Assembly: GCF_020080835.1 (NCBI RefSeq)
Contig: NC_058165.1
Coordinates: 16,733,915-16,797,914, forward strand
Length of the DNA: 64,000 bases
Source: Cotesia glomerata
Lineage: Eukaryota; Arthropoda; Insecta; Hymenoptera; Braconidae
Direction of reading: 5' to 3'
Of the stretch, positions 1 to 12,560 are shown one piece after another. The notes below the pieces were generated by a model that was not told the DNA's origin, did not search any database, and saw only the letters and a list, made by a program, of their open reading frames with translations. The position numbers and the translations under genes were made by a program. Position 1 is the stretch's first letter. Each line of letters begins with the position of its first letter.

Positions 1-142
1 TGATATAAATAACGCTATAAATTATAACCAATGTTGATGTGTTGCTCCGTCTATTTGTGTTGGAAATTACAAAAACATTGAAGTTAGCAGTTACTTTATA
101 ATTTTTTAATTTTATTTAATAAAAAAATTTGTTTTAAAAAAT

Positions 143-669
143 TTATTTATTTATTTATTTATTTAGTTTTAATGCCAAGGCGTTAAGCCGAATGGCAAAT
201 TTTACATACAAAGATAATGTTCAAATAAGTACAATAAATTTTGAAGCATTGATAGAGTACATAAAACAGATTGCAATTAAAACAAGAGTGTAAATCCAAA
301 TTTTTATATACATCACAATATTATGTTATTTTCCAGCATACTAATTTCTAACTATTCGTTACTCATTAGAAAATCGAACAATTTAATTTTGAAAGTCTCC
401 AAACTAAGAGCATTTACAATCTCAGAAGGTAAGTCGTTCCATAACCGAATAGCTGTTATTACAAATGAATGCTCATAGGACGTAGTAGCAAAATTTGGCA
501 TCTTAAAGGAAATATTATTCTTAGCTGCCAGCCTATCTGATCGCCTAATTTCAGGATCTTCTTCTATGAATAATCTACGTAGAAACTTCGGTTCACCCGT
601 CGTTATTAATTTGAAAAATAAACAAGCCAGATAATACAGTCTTCGTGATTTTATATTCAGCCAATTTAG
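143..669 (-). mobile_element. 5'-truncated non-LTR retrotransposon, C-terminal end and 3' tail
   Basis: Read on the minus strand, 669 down to 352 is an open frame ending in TAG. It encodes the tail of a LINE-type polyprotein: LNWLNIKSRRLYYLACLF, then EEDPEIRRSDRLAAKNN, then AIRLWNDLPSEI and a final SLETFKIKLFDFL block. This is the conserved region after the reverse transcriptase of CR1/Jockey-like elements. Downstream comes a 3' UTR containing GCCTTGGCATTAAAA and a tail of AAAT repeats (143-166 as TTTA on the + strand). The fragment at 39958-41795 has the same protein and the same 3' end, so they are one family. The clade within non-LTR elements is inferred, not proved. The 5' part is missing, so this copy is dead. 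Confidence 0.8.
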
Positions 670-675
670 TGAACT

Positions 676-1610
676 AAAATTGCAATTTTAATTTTTTAAA
701 GTTTTTACATGTCAATTTTTTTTTACCATAATTTATTTGTTATAAAATACTAAATTAATTTTTATTTTTTAACGACAGAGCAACGAGTGCTTGGGAATTT
801 AAATAAAGTGACGGAAAAAAGGAAATTGAGATGGACTGATGCGATGTAAGCGAGAAAAGAGTGAAATAACTTGGTCAAAGAGAGTGAAATAACTTGGTCA
901 AAGAGAGTGAAATAGTTCGAAAGAGAATTGAAATAGAGGTGCGTTTTGGAATAACATTCGCTTAGTGTTGATAGTGTGGGAGTCCAAGTTTTAACTTGAA
1001 ACGAGTTCTCTTTGGATCAATGGAAGTGCTTGCGAGAAAAAGCAAGGTTTATTTTTTTGAGTTTGGTTAAAAAGCTTTAGAATATGAGTTATTTCTTCGC
1101 TAAGAGATTTGTAGGAAAAATATCATTAAAGGACACTTAGGTCGCTTCAGAAGTGCTAAAACTGTCAAATTTCGCGATTTAAGACTTAACATGGTGGGAA
1201 ATTTAGCATCAAATGTTTGAATCGTTTATTTGAGAAATCCCATAAGTCAACAATACTAAATTTTTCAAGAGAATCAAAAAATATTTTTCTCGGTTAAGTT
1301 TGCATTAACATTATGAACCAATGATGAATAATAATAATGTTGGCATTCCTAAAAAAGAATCAAGCATGAAAAAATTTGATTATTGATTACTACAATTAAT
1401 AATAATGATTTAAAGTCAATTGACTTATGAGGTTTCTCACCAAAACGAACAAAATAATAATAAAATCATTAATTTATCAATTTTTCTCCGTCAATTATTT
1501 ATTATATTTATGAAATAAAGTACAAAATATGTATTTCAACTACAATTAACGAAAATAATAGTTAATGATAATTTATTTTCAAATTCAAATTAGTGAACTG
1601 AGAGTCAACA
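676..1610. other. AT-rich intergenic DNA, one short tandem repeat
   Basis: No coding frame or known element is visible. At about 865-915 a 24-bp unit containing AAATAACTTGGTCAAAGAG is repeated in tandem about two and a half times. The rest is low-complexity AT-rich sequence. Confidence 0.5.
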
Positions 1611-2805
1611 GTAAAACAATGAAACAAATGACTAAAATTTTAAAATTTCTATAATTCATTCTAATTTAGTCCTAATTTTTTATTAAAAGTTTATATTTTA
1701 CTAATTTGGAAAAGAAATTTATTTTTAATCAATAAGAAAATTGAGTTTTCTCTCCTAGTAACTTTTCAGCCGTACTCACTTGTATCCGGGTCAAATGTTG
1801 TTTTAATAGTTTTAAGAACAAATTCATTTTATGTTTGTTATTAAATAACATTTATTATTATAGTTTTAAGAACAAATTTTTTATGTTCGTTATTAATAAA
1901 CACCTAATTTTATGAAGATCGTGTTGTCAGTATGCTAAATCCTTTATTTGTGTTTTTTAATTATAGTTTTTTTTTAATTATCCTAAATATTTTATAGTTA
2001 AATATATAAACAATAATGTTTCTAAGGTTGAAATAATATAAAAGATTTTTTAATAAACAACTTCATGCACTCATTTTGTACTTGTCTTACCAGACACAAT
2101 AAAAAAAATCTGGAAAACGGTTGACCCTAAAGGCCATCCCTGCAACTTCCCGCTAATTCCATATCTAAGCGCTTAAAATTGCACTTTAACGTTTTTGAGC
2201 TCTTTGAGCTCAAAAATAAATTTATGTTATTTCGAGCTCTCTGAGCTCGAAGAGTTAGTTGTTCTAAGCTTTTGAGCTCTTCGAGCTCAAAAGTCTGATA
2301 GAAGTTTAATGAAACAGTATTTTTTGAATTTTCAAACCGCAATATCTTCTGAATGAATGAACCGATTTTCACCCGATTGACAGTATTCCACACAGTTTTT
2401 CAAATTCTATAATATATTATTGAACACAAACTGATCGAACCGAAAATTTTAGAGAAATTTTAAAAATTCACTTTTTCCGAATTTTTTCGACAACGATAAC
2501 TCCTGAACCAATCAACCGATTTTCACGTTCTTGGTGGCGATCGACGTGGTTTTTTGGGTTCTAATAATTATTTCATTTCATCTAATACGATCCAAAAAGA
2601 AATGTCGAAGTTATGTGAAAAAAATACTTTTTTCGAAATTTTTCGTTTTCGATAACTCTCGAACGAATCAACCGATTTTGACGGAACTGATGGGAATCGA
2701 CGTGGTTTTTCAAATTTAAGAGCGTATTAGTTTTTGGAATTTTATACGTTGAGCCGTTTGAAAGTTAATCCAAAAAAACGATTTCTTAAAAATTTTCATT
2801 TTGAG

Positions 2806-2887
<82 letters not shown>
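2806..2887. repeat. (TG)n microsatellite
   Basis: About 40 uninterrupted TG dinucleotides inside the inverted-repeat element. The related copies at 6411-7310 and 45940-50955 also carry a CA/TG run, so the microsatellite is an intrinsic part of this family. Confidence 0.95.
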
Positions 2888-2888
<1 letters not shown>

Positions 2889-3192
2889 TATGTGACTAGC
2901 TTATAACTTTTGAACGAATAAACCAATCGGAATCTACTAAACGGCGTTCTAAAGAGTTCCTTCAAACTTAGATTTCCTGTGAATTTGAACCGATTAGGAC
3001 CGATAGACTTTGAGAAATTTTAAAAAATCTAAAAAAAATGAGGAAAAAATTTTTTTTGAAAGTGGTTTTTTTGGAATAACTTTTAAACGGCTCTATCGAT
3101 CAACTTCAAAAACTAATCCGCCCTTAAGTTTGAAAAACCACGCTGATCGTCGCTAATCCGGTCAAAATCGGTTGATTCGTTCGAGAGATATC

Positions 3193-3640
3193 TGAGCAAG
3201 GCCTCGTGACGTTGTCAAAATAATTTGGCAACGCAGGTAAGCTCAAAGATTTGGGGACTAGACTAGACAGAAGAACGAACGAGACTCTTGTAAGGGGGGA
3301 TAAGTGTTATGGCTCAAACAGGTCTTACGGCTGCACCTCCCCGCATGGGCCCCGCTGGTAACTGGTCGGGTTGTCATTATATTACCGATCAGGCTAACGC
3401 AGTCGTCGAATGGGTTGATACAGTTAACTTAGTACGAGGACAGATTGACATTAAATTCAACTCAATTCACATCTGTCCTATGATAGCGTAAATGCTTGAG
3501 GACAGGGTTTTTCCTTGCCGGCAAACTTGGCTGTGTATTTCCTATGTGAGGGTAGGATAGATATACGTGCGTGTATAGCTCTTTTGAGCCCAGGAAACGG
3601 CCTCTTCGGAGGTAGGCAAACGCCTCGCCATATATTCTCC
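3193..3640. mobile_element. GC-richer 448-bp retroposed insert with 16-bp target duplication
   Basis: The insert is flanked by perfect direct copies of TCGTTCGAGAGATATC at 3177-3192 and 3641-3656. This is the signature of LINE-mediated insertion. The composition is clearly richer in G and C than the surroundings (for example ACCTCCCCGCATGGGCCCCG). It includes a short open frame (3309-3491) that resembles no known protein, and I do not call it a gene. There is no poly(A) tail and no obvious Pol III box. It could be a SINE, the 3' end of a non-LTR element, or a retrocopied RNA; I do not recognise it. Confidence 0.65.
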
Positions 3641-4670
3641 TCGTTCGAGAGATATCGTGAACGAAAGAAAACCGAAAAAAGTGTTTTTTTGACATAACTT
3701 CATCATTTTTTCTCGGATCGTTTTTGATGATATAAAATAATTTTTAGAGCTTAAAAAACCGCGTCGATCGCCGCCAAGAACGTAGAAATCGGTTGATTGG
3801 TTCGAGAGATATTCTCGACAAAATATTTGAAAACAAATGTTTTTTTAACATAACTCCGACATTTTTTGGAATAAATTTTAAACGGATGCGCTGATCAATT
3901 TCAAAAACTAATCAGCTATTAGCATGAAAAAATTACGTTGATCGCCGTCAAGCCAGTCAAAATTGGTCAATTCGTTCAAGAGATATCATGAACGAAAAAA
4001 AACCGAAAAAAATGTTTTTTTGAAATTACTTGAAATTTCCTAGTTTTATCAATTTAAACTTGAAGATTCTTCATAAAACTAAAAAAATTGCGTCAAATGC
4101 TGCCAACCACGTGAAAATCGGTTGATTTATTCAAAAGTTAGTGCGGTTTGAAATTAAAAAAATATTGTTCTATGAAACGTCTATCAGACTTTTGAGCTCA
4201 AAGAGCTCAAAAGTATAGAAAAGCTATCTTTTTAAGCTCGAAGAGCTTAAAATAATACATAAATTGTATTTTTGAGCTAGGAGAGCTCAAAAACATCATT
4301 AGTGCAGTTTTATGCACCTAGGTATGGAATTAGTGGGAAGTTGCATGGATGGCCTTCAGGGTCTACCGTTTTTCTAATTTTTTTAATTGTTTCTACGTAG
4401 GTAATCAGTCTAATTCTTCATAATATTGAATTATTGTAGGATAAATTTAATATTGAGAGGGAAGTGTTTTTTAAAAGTTTAGTGGTCGAACTGAAATTCG
4501 ACTTTAAGTATAGGTACCGCGGTAAGAGAGAAGGATTTTTCGATGTCCCATCAGTCACACTCAGCCAAATGATAATTACGAGAAACTTGAAAAGTAATCG
4601 AGGTTTTTGACAAAGGGATGTTGTTAATTAGTTATTCTGCTATATTATAAGATAAATTTTACTAAGTATT

Positions 4671-6018
4671 TTGCATTGAACTGAATTTTTTCTACTCAGA
4701 AATAGTTTTTTTGGAAAAAAACAAAAAAAATCTTATTTTTGTAACTTTCATATTAAATTATAAGTTTTATAATACTACTAGTCAGTATTTAGAGCCCAGA
4801 CAGTCAGTAATTAGTAAGTAATGTTCAATATTCAGAGCCATCGGCTGCAACCTTAATTATTACAATTAAATTTTTATTATTATATATTTTATAAACAAAA
4901 TTATTATAGCTTGTAAGTAAAAACTATAAAACTTGTTTCAGCTCATAAATTCTTCCAATAAAAATTAACAAATAATTTATTTATGTCAATTTTATCTAAA
5001 TTGGTCAATAATTGGACCCTTTACCCTAGTTAATAATTTCAATAAAAATAAAAACAATAGTCGTCTTAGAATTGTCCAGTAGAACGTCAAAATTTCTTGC
5101 ATTTAATATTTACCATAAAAAAAAGCTCGTAAATTTTTGTCAACTATCTTAGCTATGTTCAAGTTAAATCTCAAGTTCTAGACTTGCCACTTAACAATTT
5201 GGCCAAAACTATTCTTCTACTTAATTAATCTCCAAGGGATTGACATTAATTTAATGAAATTCCCAATTTTTTGGGACCAGAAAGTCATTTAGTTTATTGA
5301 ATGCGCATAAAAATCATTAACCTGATTATCAACTGAAAAAATGAGCATATCAATACAGGAATAAGGAGTCATAATAAATTACCCGATTTCCCGGCAGCTA
5401 GTCTGTCCCTTATCAGACATTCAGTCGGATTTATGTCTCATGTAGATATAGATATATCTTTCTGCGGACGGAAGACAAAGAAGCGAGAACAGATGAGAGC
5501 GGAATAAGAGGAATGAAAGTTGTAACAATCCTCCGAACATCCTGAACCACACTCGTCCCATCAATAACTAAGACAAATGCACTAACTCAGACAATGTGTG
5601 CTGCTGAAATAGATTTTAGGGTTTTATTCTTAAAAGCTATTCACTTACAACCAAGCTCCGTCGATTACTAAAGATTTTAAAAGGATACTCAAAAAAATTG
5701 GCAAGTAACTTTGACTCCTGTAATTTTGAGTGTAGATGTGAAAAAATAAACGACTCCAAGTGTGGAGTAAGTCTGGAGTTTTTTGCAGAGGAGTTTAATA
5801 AATCGAATTTAATGAAAAAAAAATTTCATGCGAAGTTTTTGTACTAAAATAAATTTTTATTAAATGAAATAGGTTTTGAATGCAAAATTACCAACAAATA
5901 CTTTGAACAATTTATCTCAAACTTGATTTTCTACAAAAAAGAAGCTTTTTAATTTTTCCCTATCTCTTATCATTTAAGGTAGAGTACCCAGCACTTGAAC
6001 ACATAAAAAAGGGACCAG
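4671..6018. other. AT-rich intergenic DNA
   Basis: No gene or bounded repeat is visible. A moderately less AT-rich patch at 5380-5600 has no coding frame. A weak copy of the dispersed TTTTGTAGAAAA hairpin unit lies near 5920-5980. Confidence 0.4.
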
Positions 6019-6410
6019 TACACTGATAAAAAAATTAACTTGATTCAAGAAAAACTTTTTCTTCAAAATGACATTCTTGTTTTAAGTAATTCAATTCTCT
6101 TAATTTAAGAAATTGATTCTCGAATCAAGAAACTTGGTTGTTTTAAAATAAGATATATACAACTTTACTCAAGAATTTCTTTCTCTTGGATTAAGATAGA
6201 CCATAACATTGGTTCAAGATATTACCAACTTGTTCCAAGTATAGCGCGACTCTTGAATTGAGATATTATTTTACTTGTTTTATGCATATAAATCTTTGTA
6301 TTTTTTCTATTCTCTATACTAATAAATATTTTTCGGCATTTAAAGGACTACAAATTTTTTTACTTCAAAGTTTTTTTCTGACTTAAACTTATAACATTAT
6401 AAATAAAAAA

Positions 6411-7098
6411 ATTAGAAAAACGGTTGACCCTGAAGGCCATCCCTGCAACTTCCCGCTAATTCCATACTTAGGCGCTTAAAATTGCACCAATGACGTTTTT
6501 GAGCTGTTCGAGCTTAAAAATACAATTTATGGGTTATTTTGAGCTCTCCGAGCTCAAAGAGATTGCTTTCCTATGCTTTTGAGCTCGTCGAGCTCGAAAG
6601 TCTGATAGGGATTTGATAAGACACTATTTTTTGAATTTTTAAACCGCAATAACTTTTGAATGAATAAACCGATCTTCACGCGGTTGGCAGCATTCAACGC
6701 AGTTTTTCAAGCCTCACAAAAAATTTTAAATTTTGAATTGATCGCGCTAGGAATTTCGGAGTTATTCCGAAAAAACACTTTTTTCGGTTTCCTTTCGTTC
6801 ACGATATCTCTCGAACGAATCGACCGATTTTGACCGGACTGGTGGCGATCGACGTGGTTTTTTGAGGTTAAGAGCTGATTAGTTTTTGGAATTGAACCAT
6901 CAAGCCGTTTAAAAGTTATTCCAAAAAAACCACATTTGAAAAAAATTTTTTTTTCAGTTTTTTGAAGATTTCTCAAAATCTATTGATCTGAATCGGTCCA
7001 AATAGTTTTCAAAATCTAAGTTTGGTCAAGCCCTTTTGAATGGCACCAACCGCGATGAAATCGGTCAAGCCGTTCAAAAGTTATAAGCGGTTCACATA

Positions 7099-7156
<58 letters not shown>

Positions 7157-7310
7157 TACAGACACCGTGACAACCTCGCGGGGATAGTCAGGGAAGCTTC
7201 CTGTGACCTTCAAACGTCGAGATCTGATGAAAACTCGATTTTTGCAAAACGGGGTGAAAACAATAACTTCCCGATTTTTGAAAATCTTCTATTTTCTTAG
7301 CGGGAAGTTA
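6411..7310. mobile_element. Inverted-repeat element with GGTTGACCCT end (copy b), nested
   Basis: It begins TTAGAAAAACGGTTGACCCT and shares the GAGCTC hairpin cluster and the GGTGGCGATCGACGTGG subunit with the copy at 2108-4378. The right side has the (CA)n run, then AACTTCCCGATTTTTG, and ends TTAGCGGGAAGTTA. That shorter terminus is shared with the right end of the mosaic copy at 50955. No coding capacity. Confidence 0.65.
7103..7152. repeat. (CA)n microsatellite
   Basis: About 25 CA dinucleotides followed by CATACATACA. It is the equivalent of the (TG)n in copy a of the host element. Confidence 0.95.
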
Positions 7311-7593
7311 AAAATTTGTTCTTTAATCAACAATCAATAATTCTTGAAATGAAATAAAATAATTCTTTATTGAAGAGAATCGTTTTTGAATAAAGAATTC
7401 ACTTGTATCGATCGAAGATAATATAGTCTTGAACCAAGTAAAAATGTTATTGATCGGAGTGATTAGATCTCTCACTTCAAGAAACATGAAATCAAGACAA
7501 TAATTTCTTGAAATAAGACAACTAGTTCTCTTCAAAATAATTTTCTTGGAGCAAGAATATTTTTCTTGAATGAAGATATTTTTTTTATCAGTG

Positions 7594-8263
7594 TACTTGA
7601 ACAGACTTTTCGAATTGTTGTAATATAAAATCCGTATGTTTGTTATGAGTAATATGCGCATGTTATAGTTATTCAATAAAACAGTAATTGATTTCTGTAA
7701 GTTTTTTCAATTATAAATCAAAACAATTATATTTTTGTTAACCTAAAAATTAACATGTTGAGAATAGCCGGTAGATGCTATTTTTTTCATGAAAAAGGTA
7801 CTAAATCGTAAACCAAACAATCAGTAAAAAAAAAACAGTATATCATTATTTTAAGTAAAAAAAATTGTACCACCCAATGAAATAGTCTTTTCTAAATAAT
7901 ACATATTTTTTGCAAAGACATAAACTATAATTTTTATCTTAAATTTTAGCGTCTAACTATGCCTCCAAATTTTCAAAGCGGTACCCAGAAAGAACTTGAA
8001 CAAGCTGGGGCCGTATAATTTTAACAGCACTCTTACCTCTAATAGGTTTATAGACTAGTGATCAGCATTGTCATTTGTATTAATTACTGCAAATTAAATA
8101 AGTTTTATAGCTAAAAATTAGTGTAGTTAAAAATTATTGAACGTTTTGAATTGAGTTTCTTTGATTTATAATTGAAAATTTACTTTGTCTTTCATAAAGA
8201 ATGTAATTAAAAAATTAAATACAAATATTTCTCATTTTTAAATGAACATATTAAATATTCATA
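7594..8263. other. AT-rich DNA, nothing recognised
   Basis: No coding frame, bounded repeat or RNA gene was seen. Confidence 0.4.
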
Positions 8264-9384
8264 CACGGAAAGAAATTTATAGGAACCCTTCCAAAAATTA
8301 TGGGAATGGTTCCTACAATAAAATGATCATTATAGGTATCAATCCTATGCTTATTATAGGAACCATACTCATAGTTTATTGGAAACATTCCTATACAATA
8401 ATGGAATAGCTTCAATATATTATGGGAATGGTTCCTATAATATTATAAGAATGGTCCCTATATTATTAAAGGAATGGTTCCTATAATATTATAGGAATGA
8501 TTCCTATAATATTATGGGAATGATGCACATAATAATAGAAAAATGTTTATGTTCATAATAATGAAGCAATCACATCAAAAATATAAAGTAACTATTATAT
8601 ATTTTTTTGCTAATAAATTTTTTTTTGTAAATAAAAATCGATCTTTCATTAGAGTGAAAAAATTTCTTTTTCATAATTTTTATTCACGTGTGTATTTAAT
8701 CTTAAATTGTTTATTCCAACTCAGTTATTATTGTGTTAGATAATATTGAAAAATATTGTAGCAATTCTAAAGTTTCTCTAATAAAAGGGAGATTTTCTCA
8801 CTATACAATTAGAGGAGCAAAGTAGATATGGAAATTCATTGTTTATTTTTACAATTTCATTTTATTTTTAAACTAAATTATTTATTTACAATACATACGT
8901 TGAATATTTATTAAATCAACCTTTTGGGTGTGTAACTTTTATTATTTATGTGAACAATATTACTTATTTTTCATATTTCAAATGATGTTATTGGGAAGCA
9001 AGTAAAATTATCGAACTTACTAATAACTTTAAATAATTCAAAGTGGTCATCGAAGTCACAAATAATTTGAGTTGTAATGATAAATATCTCAATATTATTA
9101 GGCATCATCACTATAATATTATGGGAATGGTTCCCATAATATTATAGGAATGGTTCCTATAATATTACAGAAACCATTCCTATATATTATGGGAATCATG
9201 CCGATATTACAGTTATAATTATAGGTATCGTTCCTATAATTATAGAAACCATTCCCATAATTATAGTAACACTTCCCAAAAATTATGGGTACAATTCCCA
9301 TAATTTAAGTAATCGCTCCTAAAATGGTATAGGAAAACATTTCATTGAAATTATAGGAATGATTTCCATATTTTTCTCTCCGTG
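8264..9384. mobile_element. TA-flanked MITE with CACGGAAAG ends and internal GGAATGGTTCC repeats
   Basis: The left end is CACGGAAAGAAATTTATAGG and the right end is CATATTTTTCTCTCCGTG, each flanked by TA (8262-8263, 9385-9386). Both arms contain many diverged copies of a unit close to ATTATAGGAATGGTTCC (left) or its inverse (right), so the arms can fold on each other. The middle (about 8540-9080) is AT-rich filler without a gene. Confidence 0.75.
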
Positions 9385-9386
9385 TA

Positions 9387-11460
9387 GTATTTTTAATATT
9401 ATTCAACAATATGTTATAATTTTTGTGATATTTCAATAAAACGTTGAAAATTTTTGGTGTGCCTATTGCCATATATTTTATTAGTTCAACTACTGATCCC
9501 GGAGTGTTCAACTACTGCAGCTTGTCAGAATTGATTGTTCAACTACTACTCCTTTCATAGTCTATCTTAAAAACGTTGTCAAAATAAAAATATTCAATTA
9601 TCTGCGTTATTTTGCGCTTCAATAAATTCAAAATTGTTTATATTTTTGTAAAAATCACTAATTTGAACTAATAATTACATTTTTATTTATTAAAAGTACG
9701 GTCAAATACGTTTTACTTTGAAACCTATTCAACTACTGGGTACTTTACCTTATCCAGAATTTCATTTTGAAATTCGATTTTTAGAGAATTTTGTCGGATT
9801 TTGATAATATTAAAGTCAAAATTCTAGGCTATCTATTATATAAAGACTCGGAAAAATCATATGAGGCCTTTTTTGTAGAACATTTAATTCTTTACAAAAT
9901 AGGATCTTGTCAATGTTCCGTTATCTCTTATTATTTAGCCAGAATTTTAATCATAAATTAAGTTTTCAAAGTATTTGATTATATACTAGATGTTTAAAAA
10001 TGTTCCAAATCAAAATTCTGAGGTCAGTATTGAAGATACCAAAAAATTATTTAATATTTTTCTGGTAGGAAATTTGATTCTCTAAAAAAAAAGGCCCTTA
10101 ATAATTTTCTCCTAGCTCTTATCATTTGGCCGAAATTTAAATTTCAAATACGATCTAACCCAAACAATATGAAAAGTTTAACTCTAAATATTTATTATAT
10201 TTTTCACAAATTTTTGAAATATTGGACCAAATTTCATAAAGATTATTTTATTTTCAAGTCTTGTTGATAAATTCTGTCGCAAATAGTTAACAATAATCAA
10301 TTACTTTACTACGTTTAATTAAATAAAATTAATTACTTTAATTTTATATGGCAATTTTTATGATTTTGAAAAAAATGTTACTTGTAGAAATTAAAAAAAA
10401 ATATTGATGTAATTTGATCAAGATATTAAAATTTATTATATTAAACTCAGAAAAATACTAATTTTCCATCTTTAACTACGCTTTTTGTAATTTTCAAACG
10501 AATAACTAATTTTTTTCCATAAAAGAAAAAAATAATTTACTTCGTTTTTCTTAATAATAATATAAGTAAATTTATTGGATTGATTTTATTCCGGAGGGAT
10601 TAAATAAATTAAAAATCATCTGAAAATTTTTTAGTGTATGAATACGCGACAGAATAATTAAATCCCCCTTACCTTAAAAAAATCTTTAAAAGCTTTTATC
10701 TGACATTTGTAGTAGTAGATAATTCTTTTTTATTTCACAGTTTAACATTATCATTATTTAAAAAACGTCTGTGGAAAGTTATTTCTGCCCGGGGCGCAAG
10801 TAATTTACAAACTACCCCAATAAAAATCCATCATACGTTTTTGGGACATTCCTTTTATTATTAGATTTTTTTTTATCGCTCCGTGGTTTTAACAATGACG
10901 TATATTCAACATTCATTAAGCTTTCAATCGATACGCTGTTTGTCATTGAATTTCGTGATATTTTTTAAAAATTGAACGGGTGCATGACATTTATATTAAA
11001 TCTCAATTTTATTTACTGAGTTATGCTTCAATGGACTATAAATACGTCTATCTATTTTGTATATTTTATGGAGAAATCAATACGCCGAATAATTCTATTG
11101 TTTGTTAAATACTCCGCATTCTTCAGATTTTCTATTTGACTACTTTGTGTTTGAATGTTTAAATTAGAGTAGAAATTTGAATGTCCCGCTTTTTTTTTTA
11201 AAGAGGCGCTTTGGTCCGTTGAGCGCACAGCGTCGATAAAGATGGCCGTGCTTGAACATATGTTTAGCTATCGGTTTTGGCTTTAAAATGTTTATTATTA
11301 AAAAAGGATAAGGATTAAAGAAACGATATTGAGTAGAGTTGTTGTTGGCACGAATCTGCAAGTAATGGAAAAGGAATCAGGTCAATTGGTCGAGTCTTTT
11401 GAGAGATATCGGCAAGATACGAGAAAACCGATTCTTGCTTTTATTGATTTATTTTTAAGC
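9387..11460. other. AT-rich DNA with dispersed hairpin units, no gene
   Basis: Two or three diverged copies of the hairpin unit (CTTTTTTGTAGAA..TTCTACAAAA followed by ATCTCTTATCATTTAGCC) lie at about 9860-9960 and 10040-10140. The stretch 10680-11460 is less repetitive but has no frame with protein-like composition. Confidence 0.4.
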
Positions 11461-11464
11461 ATAT

Positions 11465-11880
11465 AAGGTAAAAGCCCCTGTTATTGACAGGGCCCCCACT
11501 ATTGACACCCTATTTAATTTTATTATTTTATTATTGAAATCGGTTAATAATCATAATTGTTGATATTTCATGAAAATTTTTCATATTTTTAAAATTAAAA
11601 AATAGTAAAATTTAATTCCAAGGTATAAACTATTTACCACAAAAAAATTTAATTTTTTTCAAGTAGACCAAAACTGCTTATACGTTTGTAATTTCTTAAC
11701 AATATTGTTAAGAAAGACCTTTTTTTTCAAATCCAGATTTCTCAATGTTTTTTTTTATGTAATTGCATTGTTTAAAATTATTTTAGATTATTTATAGTCT
11801 AAATAACCATATAATCATTTATTTATAATTTATCGAGTTAAAATTAATTTTAAAATAGTGGATGTCAATGATGGGGACAC
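11465..11880. mobile_element. Partial element with AAGGTAAAAGCCCC end
   Basis: The left end AAGGTAAAAGCCCCTGTTAT and the following ACTATTGACACC match the terminus of the larger element at 32653-34664. The right edge contains the inverse theme (GATGTCAATGATGGGGAC). The right terminus is degraded, so the end is approximate. Confidence 0.45.
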
Positions 11881-12306
11881 AAAAATTAACTTGCGTCAAC
11901 TAACGACATAGGCCATAATGTAAGGTAACCAACCCCCTCAACATACATATTAACGTATTAATGTTTACATACTGTCATGTGATTTTATAAGAATCAAAGT
12001 ATTTGAGACTAGAAAAAATTGCTAAAAAAAAACCTGGTAAAAAATATATAAAAGCTAGATCTTAACGAATTTTAAAATAATAAAAATTATCGATAGTCCT
12101 AGTAAACACGTTTACGTCAATGTGACGGCAAAATGACATTGGACTATGTCAGGATTTACGTAAGATACAAGTCACGAATGAGTCATATGTGACTCATTAT
12201 TTCACACTTCTTGACGTAAGATTCTGACGTAGTCATGACGTCAGTATTATGTCTCAATGACATTTATGACGTCAATATGATATATCTGTGATGTCTATAT
12301 CATGAT

Positions 12307-12392
12307 AATGATGTCATTATGACGTAAAAGTGATGTAAGTGATGTAAAAATTGTACCTCAGAAAAAATATTAAAAAAAAAATTTCTCAAAAA
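12307..12392. repeat. 86-bp block duplicated exactly at 13827-13912
   Basis: From AATGATGTCATTATGACG to TTTCTCAAAAA, positions 12307-12392 and 13827-13912 are identical in the sequence given. The second copy sits inside the MITE at 13733-13998, whose own sequence flanks it. Confidence 0.9.
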
Positions 12393-12484
12393 TAAAAAGA
12401 TGGCAATTTTGAAATTAGTTATAGTGTTGTGGACTTATTACAAAGTTTGAAACACTAGTTATATGTTGATACTTGATGAAAAAA

Positions 12485-12560
12485 TCCTGAAATATGCTGG
12501 GCTCGAACTTGGGTCCTCACGTATCGGAGTCTGGAACGCTGCTCACTTGTCCAAGTAACG
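12485..12560 (-). repeat. tRNA-like sequence (degenerate, probably SINE-derived)
   Basis: On the minus strand the stretch contains GGACAAGTGAGCAGCG and ends with CCCAAGTTCGAGCCCAGC, which fits a Pol III B box and T-arm. No clean cloverleaf can be drawn and no CCA-ready acceptor stem is seen, so I do not call a functional tRNA. Confidence 0.45.

Larger units (their letters stand above)
2108..4378. mobile_element. Large inverted-repeat element with GGTTGACCCT/AGGGTCTACC ends (copy a)
   Basis: The left end carries ACGGTTGACCCTAAAGGCC and ATCCCTGCAACTTCCCGC. The right end carries the inverse, GGGAAGTTGCATGGATGGCC followed by TTCAGGGTCTACCGT. The two halves are roughly palindromic. Each is built from diverged subunits containing GAACGAATCAACCGATTTT and GGTGGCGATCGACGTGG, and each has a cluster of GAGCTC-centred short hairpins. 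It inserted into the element at 1612-4670, whose sequence resumes on both sides. It contains a (TG)n microsatellite and a retroposed 448-bp insert. No transposase is visible. Related copies are at 6411-7310 and 45940-50955. The superfamily is not recognised. Confidence 0.7.
1612..4670. mobile_element. Copy a of the GGGRCATTCCAT-TIR element, truncated at both ends and split by an insertion
   Basis: The flanking halves 1612-2107 and 4379-4670 match the intact copy at 40595-41492 in the same order: the ATTCTAATTTAGTCCTAATT block, the TTTTGTACTTGTC block, the GTTTCTACGTAGGTAATCAG block and the ATGATAATTACGAGAAACTT block. Both terminal inverted repeats are lost. The element is non-autonomous, with no coding capacity seen. 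It is interrupted by the 2.27-kb element at 2108-4378. Confidence 0.7.
6021..7593. mobile_element. TA-flanked MITE with CACTGATAAAAAAA ends, split by a nested element
   Basis: The left end is CACTGATAAAAAAATTAACT and the right end is AGATATTTTTTTTATCAGTG. Each is flanked by TA (6019-6020 and 7594-7595), the Tc1/mariner-type target duplication. The arms are rich in TTGATTCAAGAA-like motifs in inverted orientation. The middle (about 6411-7310) is an independent insertion. No protein is encoded. Confidence 0.75.

Noticed and set aside
3309..3491. 60-residue frame in the GC-richer insert
   Set aside because: Short, unrecognised and inside a retroposed sequence; insufficient for a gene call.
7016..7300. 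Frames of repeated Cys-Val or His-Thr
   Set aside because: They come from the (CA)n microsatellite inside a transposon.
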